49,414 bases of DNA, taken from the NCBI GenBank assembly GCA_017615545.1, contig JAFZZY010000005.1, positions 1 to 49,414 on the forward strand, read 5' to 3'. Of the stretch, positions 1 to 7,631 are shown one piece after another. Under the pieces are notes generated by a model. It ran no database searches, was not told where the DNA came from, and saw only the letters and a list, made by a program, of their open reading frames with translations. The DNA comes from Lachnospiraceae bacterium. GTDB lineage: Bacteria; Bacillota; Clostridia; Lachnospirales; Lachnospiraceae. The position numbers were made by a program, and so were the translations under genes. Each line of letters begins with the position of its first letter. The first letter of the stretch is position 1.

Positions 1-15
1 ATTTGTAATCTTCAT
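1..15 (-). CDS. start of a further gene (partial)
   Basis: An ATG on the minus strand at 15-13 begins a reading frame of five codons (MKITN) that runs off the window. An AGGAGG-like ribosome binding site sits about 10 bases upstream, just inside the gap after the methyltransferase stop. The 14-base spacing suggests it belongs to the same operon as the thiamine genes. Its product cannot be judged from five residues. Confidence 0.5.
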
Positions 16-29
16 GGTTCCTCTGCCTC

Positions 30-737
30 CTATTTGTGCGCGACGATCGCCACGTAGCCGCCGCTCTTGTAGCCGTCCGAAACCTCTTCGGGCTCCTCGT
101 TTGTGTACATCGGGTTTTTGATCAATGTCTGGTAGAACTCGAACTTCTCGATGCCGAGCTCCTTCAGCAGGCCGATTTTCTCCTCGGTTGAGTGCCATAC
201 GCCCGACGCGGCGAGTGCCAGCGGGTACGGGCAGGCCGGCATAACGCCGTCCAGGAACTTCGTGTCATAGGACTGCGCGCAGGTTCCGAGCATGTACATG
301 AAGCCGAACGCGCTCTCCTTCGGAACGTCGATGAAGATCAGTTTTCCGCCGTCCTTCAGGGCGCGCAGGCTCTTCTCCATCACGGGCTTCAGATCCTCCA
401 TGTAGCTGGAGCTTCCGTTGAAATAAATGATATCGTACGCCTGCTCCGGAAGGTCCACGTCCTCGATGAGGCCGTACTTCAGGATCTTCAGGCCGCGCTT
501 CTCAGCGATGGCGCCCATATCTCTGGAAGGCTCGATGCCGTCGATATTGCTGTTGTCAATGTAGCTCTCGAACAGGCCGCTGCCGCAACCTACGGACAGG
601 AGTTTCTTCCCCGTGATATCGCCGAGCGCCTTCTTAAAAAGCAGAAGCTCACTGGTGAACAGATTGTCATTTTCCATGAACCACTGGTCATAGTGGTTCG
701 CATAACCGTCAAATTTCTGCCGGCTCATTTCGCTCAT
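30..737 (-). CDS. class I SAM-dependent methyltransferase, thiamine operon passenger
   Basis: A 235-residue soluble protein with the Rossmann-fold methyltransferase pattern. The SAM-binding motif I (LLSVGCGSG) lies near residue 46, an acidic post-I region around GIEPS, and the motif IV-like YDIIYFNGSSS near residue 103. The substrate is not recognisable; the family includes biotin, menaquinone and small-molecule methylases. The gene starts one base after the thiD stop and has an AAGGAG site inside the end of thiD, so translation is probably coupled. It should therefore share control by the TPP riboswitch upstream of thiM. A second ATG three codons in is possible. The fold is secure; a role in thiamine metabolism is only inferred from position. 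Confidence 0.85.
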   Translation of the reverse strand: MSEMSRQKFDGYANHYDQWFMENDNLFTSELLLFKKALGDITGKKLLSVGCGSGLFESYIDNSNIDGIEPSRDMGAIAEKRGLKILKYGLIEDVDLPEQAYDIIYFNGSSSYMEDLKPVMEKSLRALKDGGKLIFIDVPKESAFGFMYMLGTCAQSYDTKFLDGVMPACPYPLALAASGVWHSTEEKIGLLKELGIEKFEFYQTLIKNPMYTNEEPEEVSDGYKSGGYVAIVAHK

Positions 738-738
738 C

Positions 739-1530
739 TCAATACTCTCCTTTTACGTCGAATGCGTGGTTCATCGGGCCGCTTCCCTTACCGAGGTCCA
801 GCATGGCCGCCAGCGCGCCGGTAATGTAGCGCTTCGCGGCAGCGACGGACTCCGCCAGATCCTTCCCCTTCGCCAGGTTCGAGGCGATGGCGGAAGACAG
901 TGTGCAGCCGGTGCCGTGGGTGTTCGGGTTGTCAATTCGGGTTCCGTGGAACCATCTGCACTCGCGCCCGTCGTAAAGCAGGTCGTTCGCGTCGTTGAGC
1001 TGGTGGCCGCCCTTCAGCAGCACAGCCGTGCCGAACTTCTCGTAGATCGCGCGCGCGGCCGTCTCCATGTCCTCGGCAGAGCGGATGGGCTGTCCGAACA
1101 GGACCTCCGCCTCCGGGATGTTCGGGGTGATGACCAGAGCCAGCGGGATGAGCTTTTTACACAGGGTGTCGATCGCATCGTCCGAGATCAGTTTCGCCCC
1201 GCTGGTCGCCACCATGACGGGATCCAGCACGATATTCTTCGCGCCGTAGAAACGCAGTTTCTCCGCGATCACATCGATCAGTTCGGTCTGCGATACCATG
1301 CCGATCTTCACGGCGTCCGGGAAAATGTCGGTGAATACCGCATCCAACTGGGCTGCCATGAATTCGGGCGTGGAATTTAATATGTCTGTAACGCCGGTCG
1401 TATTTTGAGCGGTCAATGCGGTGACTGCGCTCATGGCATAGACGCCATGAGCCGTCATCGTTTTGATATCTGCCTGAATGCCGGCGCCTCCGCAGGAGTC
1501 GCTTCCTGCGATCGTTAATGCTGTCTTCAT
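739..1530 (-). CDS. thiD: hydroxymethylpyrimidine / HMP-phosphate kinase
   Basis: This 263-residue kinase phosphorylates hydroxymethylpyrimidine (HMP) and then HMP-phosphate to give HMP-PP, the pyrimidine half of thiamine. The N-terminus TIAGSDSCGGAGIQADIKT is the family signature for substrate binding, and GTGCTLSSAIA near residue 205 is the ribokinase-family anion hole and catalytic loop. The start at 1530 was chosen because the signature begins five residues later and a GAGAGGAAA site lies upstream. A longer open frame reaches 1701 but only translates a hairpin-rich spacer. It lies about 195 bases after thiE and one base before the methyltransferase, in the riboswitch-controlled operon. 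Confidence 0.95.
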   Translation of the reverse strand: MKTALTIAGSDSCGGAGIQADIKTMTAHGVYAMSAVTALTAQNTTGVTDILNSTPEFMAAQLDAVFTDIFPDAVKIGMVSQTELIDVIAEKLRFYGAKNIVLDPVMVATSGAKLISDDAIDTLCKKLIPLALVITPNIPEAEVLFGQPIRSAEDMETAARAIYEKFGTAVLLKGGHQLNDANDLLYDGRECRWFHGTRIDNPNTHGTGCTLSSAIASNLAKGKDLAESVAAAKRYITGALAAMLDLGKGSGPMNHAFDVKGEY

Positions 1531-1597
1531 AATGGTTTCCTCTCTTTCAGCATACGTTTTATATCGCGGGTGAAAGTGGTGCCCCCAATCACTCGCT

Positions 1598-1705
1598 GTA
1601 ACATGCTCACTTGTGGGCATGTTACGTGAGAAGTTTGGTTTTTTCGAGAAGCTTAGCTTCGAGAAAAAATAAACTTCGAGCCTAAGAGGTTTGCGGAGCA
1701 AACCT
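1598..1705. repeat. cluster of intergenic hairpins between thiE and thiD
   Basis: The thiE-thiD spacer holds several inverted repeats in a row. Arms at 1598-1606 and 1617-1625 match over 9 bp. A weaker, A/T-flanked hairpin is centred near 1654, and arms at 1687-1694 and 1698-1705 match over 8 bp around a GGA loop. Sequence similar to one arm (GTTACGT) recurs at 1621 and 1711. None has a clear U-tract on the minus strand except the weak middle one. It may be a small palindromic intergenic element, an mRNA processing site or a partial attenuator inside the operon. Confidence 0.55.
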
Positions 1706-1724
1706 TCCTTGTTACGTAAGGCTT

Positions 1725-2363
1725 TTAGTCTACCAGCTCCTCACATAAATATCTCAGTTCCTGCGTCGCGGCGAGGATGTCCGGCTGCGCGAAGATCGCG
1801 CTGATGACCGAAACGCCGCAGATGCCGGTCCCTTTCAGTTCCAACAAATTATTTTTCGAGATGCCGCCGATGGCTACGACCGGTATCTTTACGGCCTTGC
1901 AGATCGCGGCCAATGTCTCGTGGCTGACGTCGTCTGCATCGTCCTTCGAGCCTGTGGGAAACACTGCTCCCACGCCCAGGTAGTCCGCGCCGTTTTTCTC
2001 CGCGAGGATGGCCTGCTCCACCGTCTGCGCCGAAACGCCGAGGATCTTATCCGGCCCCAGGAGGCGGCGTACATTCCCCGCTTCCATGTCTTTCTGGCCC
2101 ACGTGGATGCCGTCTGCGCCGACCTTCAGCGCCACCTCCACGTTGTCGTTCACGATGAAGCGCACGCCGTATTTGCGGCACAGTTGCTGGATCTCTTTCG
2201 CCTCCTCGAGGAAGGCCTCGTCGCCGAGGTTCTTCTCGCGCAGCTGGAGGATGGTCGCGCCACCCTGCAGGGCGAGCTCCGCCTGGCTCACGAGCGTCTT
2301 CCCGTTCAGCCAGCTCCGATCGGTGATGGCGTACAGAAGAAGATCCTTCTCATCGAATTTCAT
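1725..2363 (-). CDS. thiE: thiamine phosphate synthase
   Basis: The 212-residue TIM-barrel enzyme joins HMP-PP and hydroxyethylthiazole phosphate into thiamine phosphate. Family motifs are clear: YAITDRSW at the N-terminus, QLREKN for pyrophosphate binding near residue 40, FIVNDNVEVAL, DGIHVGQKD, GVGAVFPTGSK and the C-terminal VVAIGGIS with GVSVISAIF. The start at 2363 gives the usual length and leaves a 14-base overlap with the end of thiM, which implies translational coupling. The next gene, thiD, is separated by a spacer full of hairpins. Confidence 0.95.
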   Translation of the reverse strand: MKFDEKDLLLYAITDRSWLNGKTLVSQAELALQGGATILQLREKNLGDEAFLEEAKEIQQLCRKYGVRFIVNDNVEVALKVGADGIHVGQKDMEAGNVRRLLGPDKILGVSAQTVEQAILAEKNGADYLGVGAVFPTGSKDDADDVSHETLAAICKAVKIPVVAIGGISKNNLLELKGTGICGVSVISAIFAQPDILAATQELRYLCEELVD

Positions 2364-3171
2364 ACTTAGCACCTCTCTCCAGTGTATCTCCGTCCATGTT
2401 GTAGATGGCGTCGATGATGCGGTTGCGGTAGGACGAATTGCCCTCGGTCGGCAGCAGGTTCGCATAGCCGATCTCGCCGGCCAGTCCCATGGTGCAAACC
2501 GCTGCCGCCGCCGCTTCCAGAATGCGGTCCGGGTTCGCCACGATAAATGCGGTCAGCAGGCCGGACAGCTGGCAGCCGGTTCCGGTGATGCGCCCCATCT
2601 CGGGACGGCCGTTGCGGATCACGTAGCACGTATCCGCGTCCGCCACCAGGTCGATCGCTCCGGTGATCGCGACCACGCAGCCGCTCGCTTTCGCGAAGGA
2701 TTTGGCAAATGCGACCGAGCGCTCCAGGTTGGCTTCAGTCACGGCGTCGGCTACGTCGGCGTCCACGCCCTTCGTGGTGCCCGCGCCCGTGGCCAGCGTC
2801 TTGATCTCGGAAATGTTTCCGCGGATCACGTCGAAGCGCACCTGCTCCATCAGGTCGACCGCAGTCTTCGTACGCAGCGCGCTCGCGCCTGCGCCTACCG
2901 GGTCGAGCAGGACCTTATGTCCCAGTTCGTTGGCTCTTTTACCTGCGGCAAACATCGCCTCGATGGACTGCTTATTCAGCGTTCCGATGTTGATGTTGAG
3001 GCCGCCGCAGATCGACGTGATGTCCACGACATCGTCCGGTTCGTCGGACATGATCGGGCTGCCGCCGCAAGCCAGAAGGACATTTGCCACATCATTGACC
3101 GTGACATAGTTGGTGATGTTGTGCACAAGAGGCGTCGTCTTGCGCACGTTTTCGGTGATTTCTTTGAACAT
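2350..3171 (-). CDS. thiM: hydroxyethylthiazole kinase
   Basis: The 273-residue kinase salvages the thiazole alcohol by phosphorylating it for ThiE. The N-terminal VHNITNYVTVNDVAN is the substrate-binding signature, GGSPIMSDEP follows, and GRITGTGCQLSG near residue 195 carries the catalytic cysteine of the ribokinase-like fold. It is the first gene of the operon; a GGAAAGGAGAG ribosome binding site lies just upstream and the TPP riboswitch precedes it. With thiE and thiD this makes a salvage set, since no thiC, thiG or thiH is seen in the window. Confidence 0.96.
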   Translation of the reverse strand: MFKEITENVRKTTPLVHNITNYVTVNDVANVLLACGGSPIMSDEPDDVVDITSICGGLNINIGTLNKQSIEAMFAAGKRANELGHKVLLDPVGAGASALRTKTAVDLMEQVRFDVIRGNISEIKTLATGAGTTKGVDADVADAVTEANLERSVAFAKSFAKASGCVVAITGAIDLVADADTCYVIRNGRPEMGRITGTGCQLSGLLTAFIVANPDRILEAAAAAVCTMGLAGEIGYANLLPTEGNSSYRNRIIDAIYNMDGDTLERGAKYEIR

Positions 3172-3217
3172 AAAATCTCTCCTTTCCAGAGGGATTCGGA
3201 CAATGTAACTTCAATAC

Positions 3218-3247
3218 AAAAAAAAGCACGCAAAAAGGACTGCGCGC
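3218..3247 (-). terminator. riboswitch-linked intrinsic terminator
   Basis: On the minus strand a stem of 7 pairs (3241-3247 with 3226-3232, one G-U) is followed by eight U residues (3225-3218). It sits between the TPP aptamer and the thiM ribosome binding site, so it is the likely expression platform: ligand binding would favour this terminator. Confidence 0.85.
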
Positions 3248-3258
3248 GGTTAATCATA

Positions 3259-3340
3259 TCTCCCTACGTTGGCATTATCCAAATCAGGTTAAAGGGTCAA
3301 AGCATTCGCTTACTCTCAGCCTGCCTACGCAAGCTCCCCT
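3259..3340 (-). ncRNA. TPP riboswitch (THI element)
   Basis: Read on the minus strand the segment contains the conserved blocks of the thiamine pyrophosphate aptamer in order: GGGGAGC at the 5' side, CUGAGA (3319-3314), ACCCUU, ACCUGAU (3289-3283), then GGAUAAUGCCA and ACGUAGGGA closing the first helix. The order and spacing fit the family well. It lies 90-170 bases upstream of thiM and ahead of an intrinsic terminator, so it should switch off the salvage operon when TPP is abundant. Confidence 0.97.
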
Positions 3341-3358
3341 ATATTCAGTTACGAGGTC

Positions 3359-3387
3359 ATTATAATACGGGGGCTTGGAAAAATCAA
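3359..3387 (-). promoter_or_regulatory. sigma-A promoter of the thi operon
   Basis: Minus-strand TTGATT (3387-3382), 17 bases, TATAAT (3364-3359), about 15-20 bases upstream of the riboswitch. The -35 box lies within the right arm of a hairpin (3369-3393, 9 bp GC-rich stem) that follows the HD-GYP stop codon, so end-of-gene hairpin and promoter overlap. Confidence 0.75.
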
Positions 3388-3393
3388 GCCCCC
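3369..3393 (-). terminator. hairpin after the HD-GYP gene
   Basis: A 9-bp perfect stem (3369-3377 with 3385-3393) and a 7-base loop lie 38 bases after the HD-GYP stop. The sequence after it is UAUUAUAAU rather than a run of U, so termination may be partial. It shares bases with the thi promoter. Confidence 0.55.
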
Positions 3394-3431
3394 GCAGGTA
3401 TCGAAAATTATTTTGATCAGTTGGTAAATGG

Positions 3432-5585
3432 TCAGAACTGCTCGCGAAGCAGTTTACCCATGTCGTTGCCGAACGCCTCGGCGACCTTACGAACCTCTTC
3501 CTCTTCCGCGAGGAAAGCTTCTGCCACCAGCGGATCGAAGTGCGAGCCCGCATCTTCCTTGATGATGCTGAACGCCTTCTCGATCGTGAACGGCGGCTTG
3601 TAGACGCGTTTCGAGATCAGTGCGTCAAATACATCGGCCACGGCCATGATACGGGCCGACAGCGGGATCTCCTCGCCGCTCAGGCCGCGCGGATAGCCCT
3701 TACCGTTCCACTTCTCGTGGTGACCGCCCGCCAGGTTACGCGCCTCGATCAGGTAGCCGGAATGCGGAACGGTCTCGATCACCTTACTCATGATCTCTTC
3801 ACCGATCAATGTATGCTTCTTCATCTCCGCAAACTCTTCGTCGGTGAGTTTGCCGGGTTTATTCAGGATCAGATCGGAAACGCCGATCTTACCGATATCG
3901 TGCAACGGCGCCGAATGGAACACATCATGCATGAACTGGTCGGTCAGCTGCTCTGTATAATAGCCCTTCTTACGCAGGCCATTCATGATGATCCGCGTGT
4001 AGGCTGCGGTCTTTCGGATGTGGTCACCGGTGTCTTCGTCACGGCCTTCTACCATGTCCGCGAGAACCATGATCAGCGCCATCTGCATCTTCGAGATGGT
4101 CTCGTTCTTCGATTCCAGTTCCTCAACGTAATTAACGGAGTCGGAGCCCATCTTAACCAGAGCATTATACAGGTTCTCGATCTCATCGCCTGTATGGATC
4201 TCCAAACTCTGTAAACTCTCTACGCTTTCATCCAGCCCCTCGCCATGATTAAATGCAAAGGAGCCGGCGCTTCTGGCCATCGTATTTACAGGGAAGGTAA
4301 TGCTGTATTCCGCAAACCACCAGCCGAAGACCAGAGCCAGCAACAGGAAGCCCAGGTAGAGGGAGATCATCTTAGTCATGAAAATGATATAGTTCGCTGT
4401 CAACTGCTTCATAGAGATGTCTACGCAGGCATAAGCAACACACCTGTCAAATTCGTCACGAATGGGCTGGTATATCGTAAGGAGCCAGCCGAAAGCATCG
4501 TCTGAAACGATGGGCTCGATCTCTTTACCGGCCAGGAGGTCCGGCAAAAGATCGTCAAAGGCATCTTCGAACTCCAAAACATCGCCGGGCTCGGAAGCCT
4601 CGACAGCCTCGGTGTCCAGGTCAAAGATGACATGACAGCCGTCTTCCTGGATCTGATATACATATACGTACTCGATATCGGGAGATGTTGCCTTGATCTC
4701 CTTCAGCAGTTCTTCGGTACGCGCATAACCATTGGCCGCGCGCTTCAATACGAGAACATCATCGATGATATCGGGGCCGACAACGGCGGCAGCCAGAGAA
4801 GCGGTCTCTTTTGCAAAACGTTTCTTTTCCTCGACGGAGTTTTTACGGTATAAGGCAACACTGACAACAGTCGCGAAACTCGAGATCACAAAAGAGAATA
4901 CGACCAAAAGCAGAACGACCTTCGTACGAAGCGAAGTACGACGCGTCTCCAATTTCATCATCTCGTCTTTCTCTTCACGACTGAGTGCTCGCTGCTGCCA
5001 GCCGCGGTAACGAAGGCTGCGGCGTAACTCCGTAGGCAACAGATTATACGGAACCGCCGCAATCAGTACCGCGATCGCCTTATCGAGGATATCTATGTAC
5101 AGGTTCGCGTAGATCGATTGGAAAAAATCTCTCCAGTGACCCGCGGAAAACAGTTCATGGTTTCCGACTTCATCTTTCAGGTCTCCGTTGATGCACCAGC
5201 TGATCGCCGAGCCGAGAACGCCACCGATCGCCGCCAGCGCCAGAATAAACGCCAGGATCCCAAGAGGTTTCCGCAGATAATGTTTCCGTGCAAAATACGC
5301 GGAAACCAGGGCGATCAATACATTCAGCGATCCGTAGAAGAACGACGTTCCGTCGATCAGAAAACCGGTGAAGATGTTCGTCGAGATACCGGTTATAACG
5401 CCGGGGATATACCCGCCGAAGACCGCTGCCAGAACGGTTCCGACCGTATCCAGATAGACCTTCCACGAGAATGTATTGGCCAGGAACGAGCCTAAGATAT
5501 TAATGGCTATGCCGATGATACACATAATGATCATCTGAAGAAAACGAAGCCCACGTTTCCTCTCTCGTTTTTTTATCTTTTCCAT
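3432..5585 (-). CDS. membrane HD-GYP domain protein (putative cyclic-di-GMP phosphodiesterase)
   Basis: A 717-residue membrane signalling protein. The first ~190 residues form a multi-helix membrane domain (LDTVGTVLAAVFGG, GVITGISTNIFTG, FFYGSLNVLIAL) resembling ECF-transporter S components or 5TM sensor domains. A transmembrane helix at ~222-245 leads to an external region of ~150 residues that looks like a Cache sensor, then a second helix at ~400-425 and a HAMP-like linker. The C-terminus is HD-GYP: HD at ~562, and HHEKWNGKGYP at ~622 with following GLSGEEIPLSARI. Such domains usually hydrolyse cyclic di-GMP. The start at 5585 has an AAAGGTG site; the longer frame to 5636 has none. It is monocistronic, with its own promoter. 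Confidence 0.9.
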   Translation of the reverse strand: MEKIKKRERKRGLRFLQMIIMCIIGIAINILGSFLANTFSWKVYLDTVGTVLAAVFGGYIPGVITGISTNIFTGFLIDGTSFFYGSLNVLIALVSAYFARKHYLRKPLGILAFILALAAIGGVLGSAISWCINGDLKDEVGNHELFSAGHWRDFFQSIYANLYIDILDKAIAVLIAAVPYNLLPTELRRSLRYRGWQQRALSREEKDEMMKLETRRTSLRTKVVLLLVVFSFVISSFATVVSVALYRKNSVEEKKRFAKETASLAAAVVGPDIIDDVLVLKRAANGYARTEELLKEIKATSPDIEYVYVYQIQEDGCHVIFDLDTEAVEASEPGDVLEFEDAFDDLLPDLLAGKEIEPIVSDDAFGWLLTIYQPIRDEFDRCVAYACVDISMKQLTANYIIFMTKMISLYLGFLLLALVFGWWFAEYSITFPVNTMARSAGSFAFNHGEGLDESVESLQSLEIHTGDEIENLYNALVKMGSDSVNYVEELESKNETISKMQMALIMVLADMVEGRDEDTGDHIRKTAAYTRIIMNGLRKKGYYTEQLTDQFMHDVFHSAPLHDIGKIGVSDLILNKPGKLTDEEFAEMKKHTLIGEEIMSKVIETVPHSGYLIEARNLAGGHHEKWNGKGYPRGLSGEEIPLSARIMAVADVFDALISKRVYKPPFTIEKAFSIIKEDAGSHFDPLVAEAFLAEEEEVRKVAEAFGNDMGKLLREQF

Positions 5586-5704
5586 AAGGCACCTTTCTGA
5601 TCTCCCGCTCGGAAATCGCCTGAAATGCGAAAACAATTTACAAAAAACCGGATCAATTCTGTATTTCTTCCTGAAAAAGGGCGAATTGCCCCATCATTAA
5701 CTCC

Positions 5705-5733
5705 ATTATACTTAAGAAAACACCAAAATGCAA
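5705..5733 (-). promoter_or_regulatory. sigma-A promoter of the HD-GYP gene
   Basis: Minus-strand TTGCAT (5733-5728), 17 bases, TATAAT (5710-5705). The start codon is about 120 bases downstream, leaving an untranslated leader in which I see no obvious aptamer. Confidence 0.75.
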
Positions 5734-5752
5734 ATAAAATATTTATGAAACG

Positions 5753-5788
5753 CCGAAGCGCCCCGACCAAAAGGTCGGAGCGCTCCGG
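5753..5788 (-). terminator. terminator of the sugar ABC operon
   Basis: A 16-bp, GC-rich stem (5753-5768 with 5773-5788) with a four-base loop lies about 40 bases after the stop of the binding-protein gene. Two positions are G-U pairs. The following minus-strand sequence is UUUCAUAAAUAUUUU, an imperfect U-tract. Confidence 0.8.
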
Positions 5789-5829
5789 ATTGAGTAACTA
5801 TTTGATATGTGTCGAATGATTATGAACGA

Positions 5830-7578
5830 TTACTGCGGAAGAGAAGAAACGTCGCCGTAGGTATTAACCCAAGCTTCTTCACGCTCGTCATGGATTTCCT
5901 GACCACCGGAGGTCATGTAATCAGCCATGTTCTCGTCCCAAACCTTATCGAAATCATCGGGCTTACATACAACAGCCTTCTGGTAAGCAGCGGTTCTCTT
6001 ATCGCCGAGGATCTGGCCCTGGCCATCTTCGGACTCGATCGCACCAACAGCTACGTTCTTGTCGTGTCTCATATCGGTCTTAGCGATCTTATCAGCTGCT
6101 GCTACAAGAGCGGGATCGTTCTCAGCGTAGCTGTTAGCGGTTGTCAAAATGGTAGCTTCCTCAGTTGCAAGACGGAGACCGTTGCAGGTGATGGTGAGGT
6201 CGATGTTGCTGCCGGAGTTCATGAACGCCTTATTGCCGCCTTCGATCTTCTTTGTGATGTAGTACTTACCATCAGCAGACTTCTCGTGGCCAACGCCCTC
6301 TTCACCGAGCTGCAGGTACTGGATGTGAGCAGGATCAGAGATCCAATCCAGGTACATAAGGCAAGCCAAAGGCTCCTTACATGTTGCAGGGAAGAAAAGC
6401 TTACGGTCGCCGGCTGTAGAGGTTACGAACTTGTTGTGGCCGCCGTTCTTATCTTCGAACGGATCGATCGCTACGAACTTCGCATCTTCGCCAACCAGGT
6501 TCTTCAGTTCTGCATTGATGGACTTGTCGCCGTTACGGAATACATAATCCCAGTTGTGTGTGATAGCGCCAACGAAACCAGCCTTCATGTTGTTGTCCTC
6601 AGTAGCGTCATCCGCACCGTACAGAGCGAAATCCTTCCACATAAGGCCATCGTTGTACCACTTGTTGAGGAGCTTGATCGCATCCTTGGTACCGGGCATG
6701 GTGTACTTTCTATCATCGAAACCGTTTACATAGTAGTCACGGTCAGAGATGTTAGGGTCAATGAAAGACTCGATCAGAGTACCTGCTCTCCAACCTACAT
6801 CGTAGGATACGGAGTAAGGGATCATCTTATCAGCGTCGTCGCCAAGAAGTTTCTCAGCGTTGTCACGGAATGCGATCAGGCACTTCTCGAACTCTTCCTT
6901 CGTGGTGGGCTCCTTGAGACCTAACTTATCCAGCCAGTCCTTACGGATGAAAGTTACGATACGGTTCGCTGTAGCTCTCTTACCTTCGATCGCCCAGATG
7001 GTTCCGGTCTTCGGATCCTTATTCCAGTTGATGTTGGTCTCGCCCAGCCAGTCCCAAAGGTTCTGGCAGTCAGCCTTGTAATCGTTCAGATACGGAGCCA
7101 TATCCAGAACACCGCCACGGTTTGCATAGTTCTGAATGGTCGGGTAGTCGTAAGTTACGCAGATGTCAGGAGCGGTTCCTGCGGAAAGCAGGTTGTTCAG
7201 TTCCTGACCCTCGGTCCAACGAGGAACCTTTACGAACTCAACTTCTACGTTGTGATCTTCCAGCATGCCCTTCTTGATGTAGTCGGTGTACATGTTGTCA
7301 GCAGCATCTGTGCCGCCCTCAGGGGAACGATCATAAACCTCAACGCGGATCTTCTTTGTCTCTTTGAACTTACCGTTCGAGAACTCAGGAGTATCTGCCT
7401 TTGTACCCGGATCAGCCGCTGTTGTAGTCTTATCGCCGGAGTCCTTTGTAGCTTCAGTATTACCGGGAGCCTGTGTCGCATTGGCTGCGGTGGTCTCTTT
7501 GGAATCCTTCTCACCACAACCAACAAGTGTCGCTGTCATGGACGCTGCAAGCGCCAATGCAATAGCTTGTTTTTTCAT
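5830..7578 (-). CDS. carbohydrate ABC transporter substrate-binding lipoprotein
   Basis: A 582-residue secreted lipoprotein. A signal peptide with the lipobox LVGC ends at Cys21, followed by a Thr/Ala-rich linker to about residue 70. The mature domain has the type of long sugar-binding protein (LplA/YtcQ-like) that pairs with LplB and LplC permeases. Motifs include DICVTYDYPTIQNYANRGGVLDMAPYL and FIRKDWLDKLGL near residue 215, with SYSVSYDVGW-type segments further on. The ligand cannot be read from sequence; large members bind oligosaccharides such as xylan or pectin fragments. It is the last gene of the operon, with a good AGAAAGGA site and a strong terminator after it. Confidence 0.9.
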   Translation of the reverse strand: MKKQAIALALAASMTATLVGCGEKDSKETTAANATQAPGNTEATKDSGDKTTTAADPGTKADTPEFSNGKFKETKKIRVEVYDRSPEGGTDAADNMYTDYIKKGMLEDHNVEVEFVKVPRWTEGQELNNLLSAGTAPDICVTYDYPTIQNYANRGGVLDMAPYLNDYKADCQNLWDWLGETNINWNKDPKTGTIWAIEGKRATANRIVTFIRKDWLDKLGLKEPTTKEEFEKCLIAFRDNAEKLLGDDADKMIPYSVSYDVGWRAGTLIESFIDPNISDRDYYVNGFDDRKYTMPGTKDAIKLLNKWYNDGLMWKDFALYGADDATEDNNMKAGFVGAITHNWDYVFRNGDKSINAELKNLVGEDAKFVAIDPFEDKNGGHNKFVTSTAGDRKLFFPATCKEPLACLMYLDWISDPAHIQYLQLGEEGVGHEKSADGKYYITKKIEGGNKAFMNSGSNIDLTITCNGLRLATEEATILTTANSYAENDPALVAAADKIAKTDMRHDKNVAVGAIESEDGQGQILGDKRTAAYQKAVVCKPDDFDKVWDENMADYMTSGGQEIHDEREEAWVNTYGDVSSLPQ

Positions 7579-7631
7579 AGTTACAATTCCTTTCTTGATA
7601 TATATAATAACATTGCTGCTACTAACTTAGA

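Noticed and set aside
1531..1701. N-terminal extension of ThiD
   Set aside because: The extra frame only translates the hairpin-rich spacer, and the kinase signature plus ribosome binding site mark the start at 1530.
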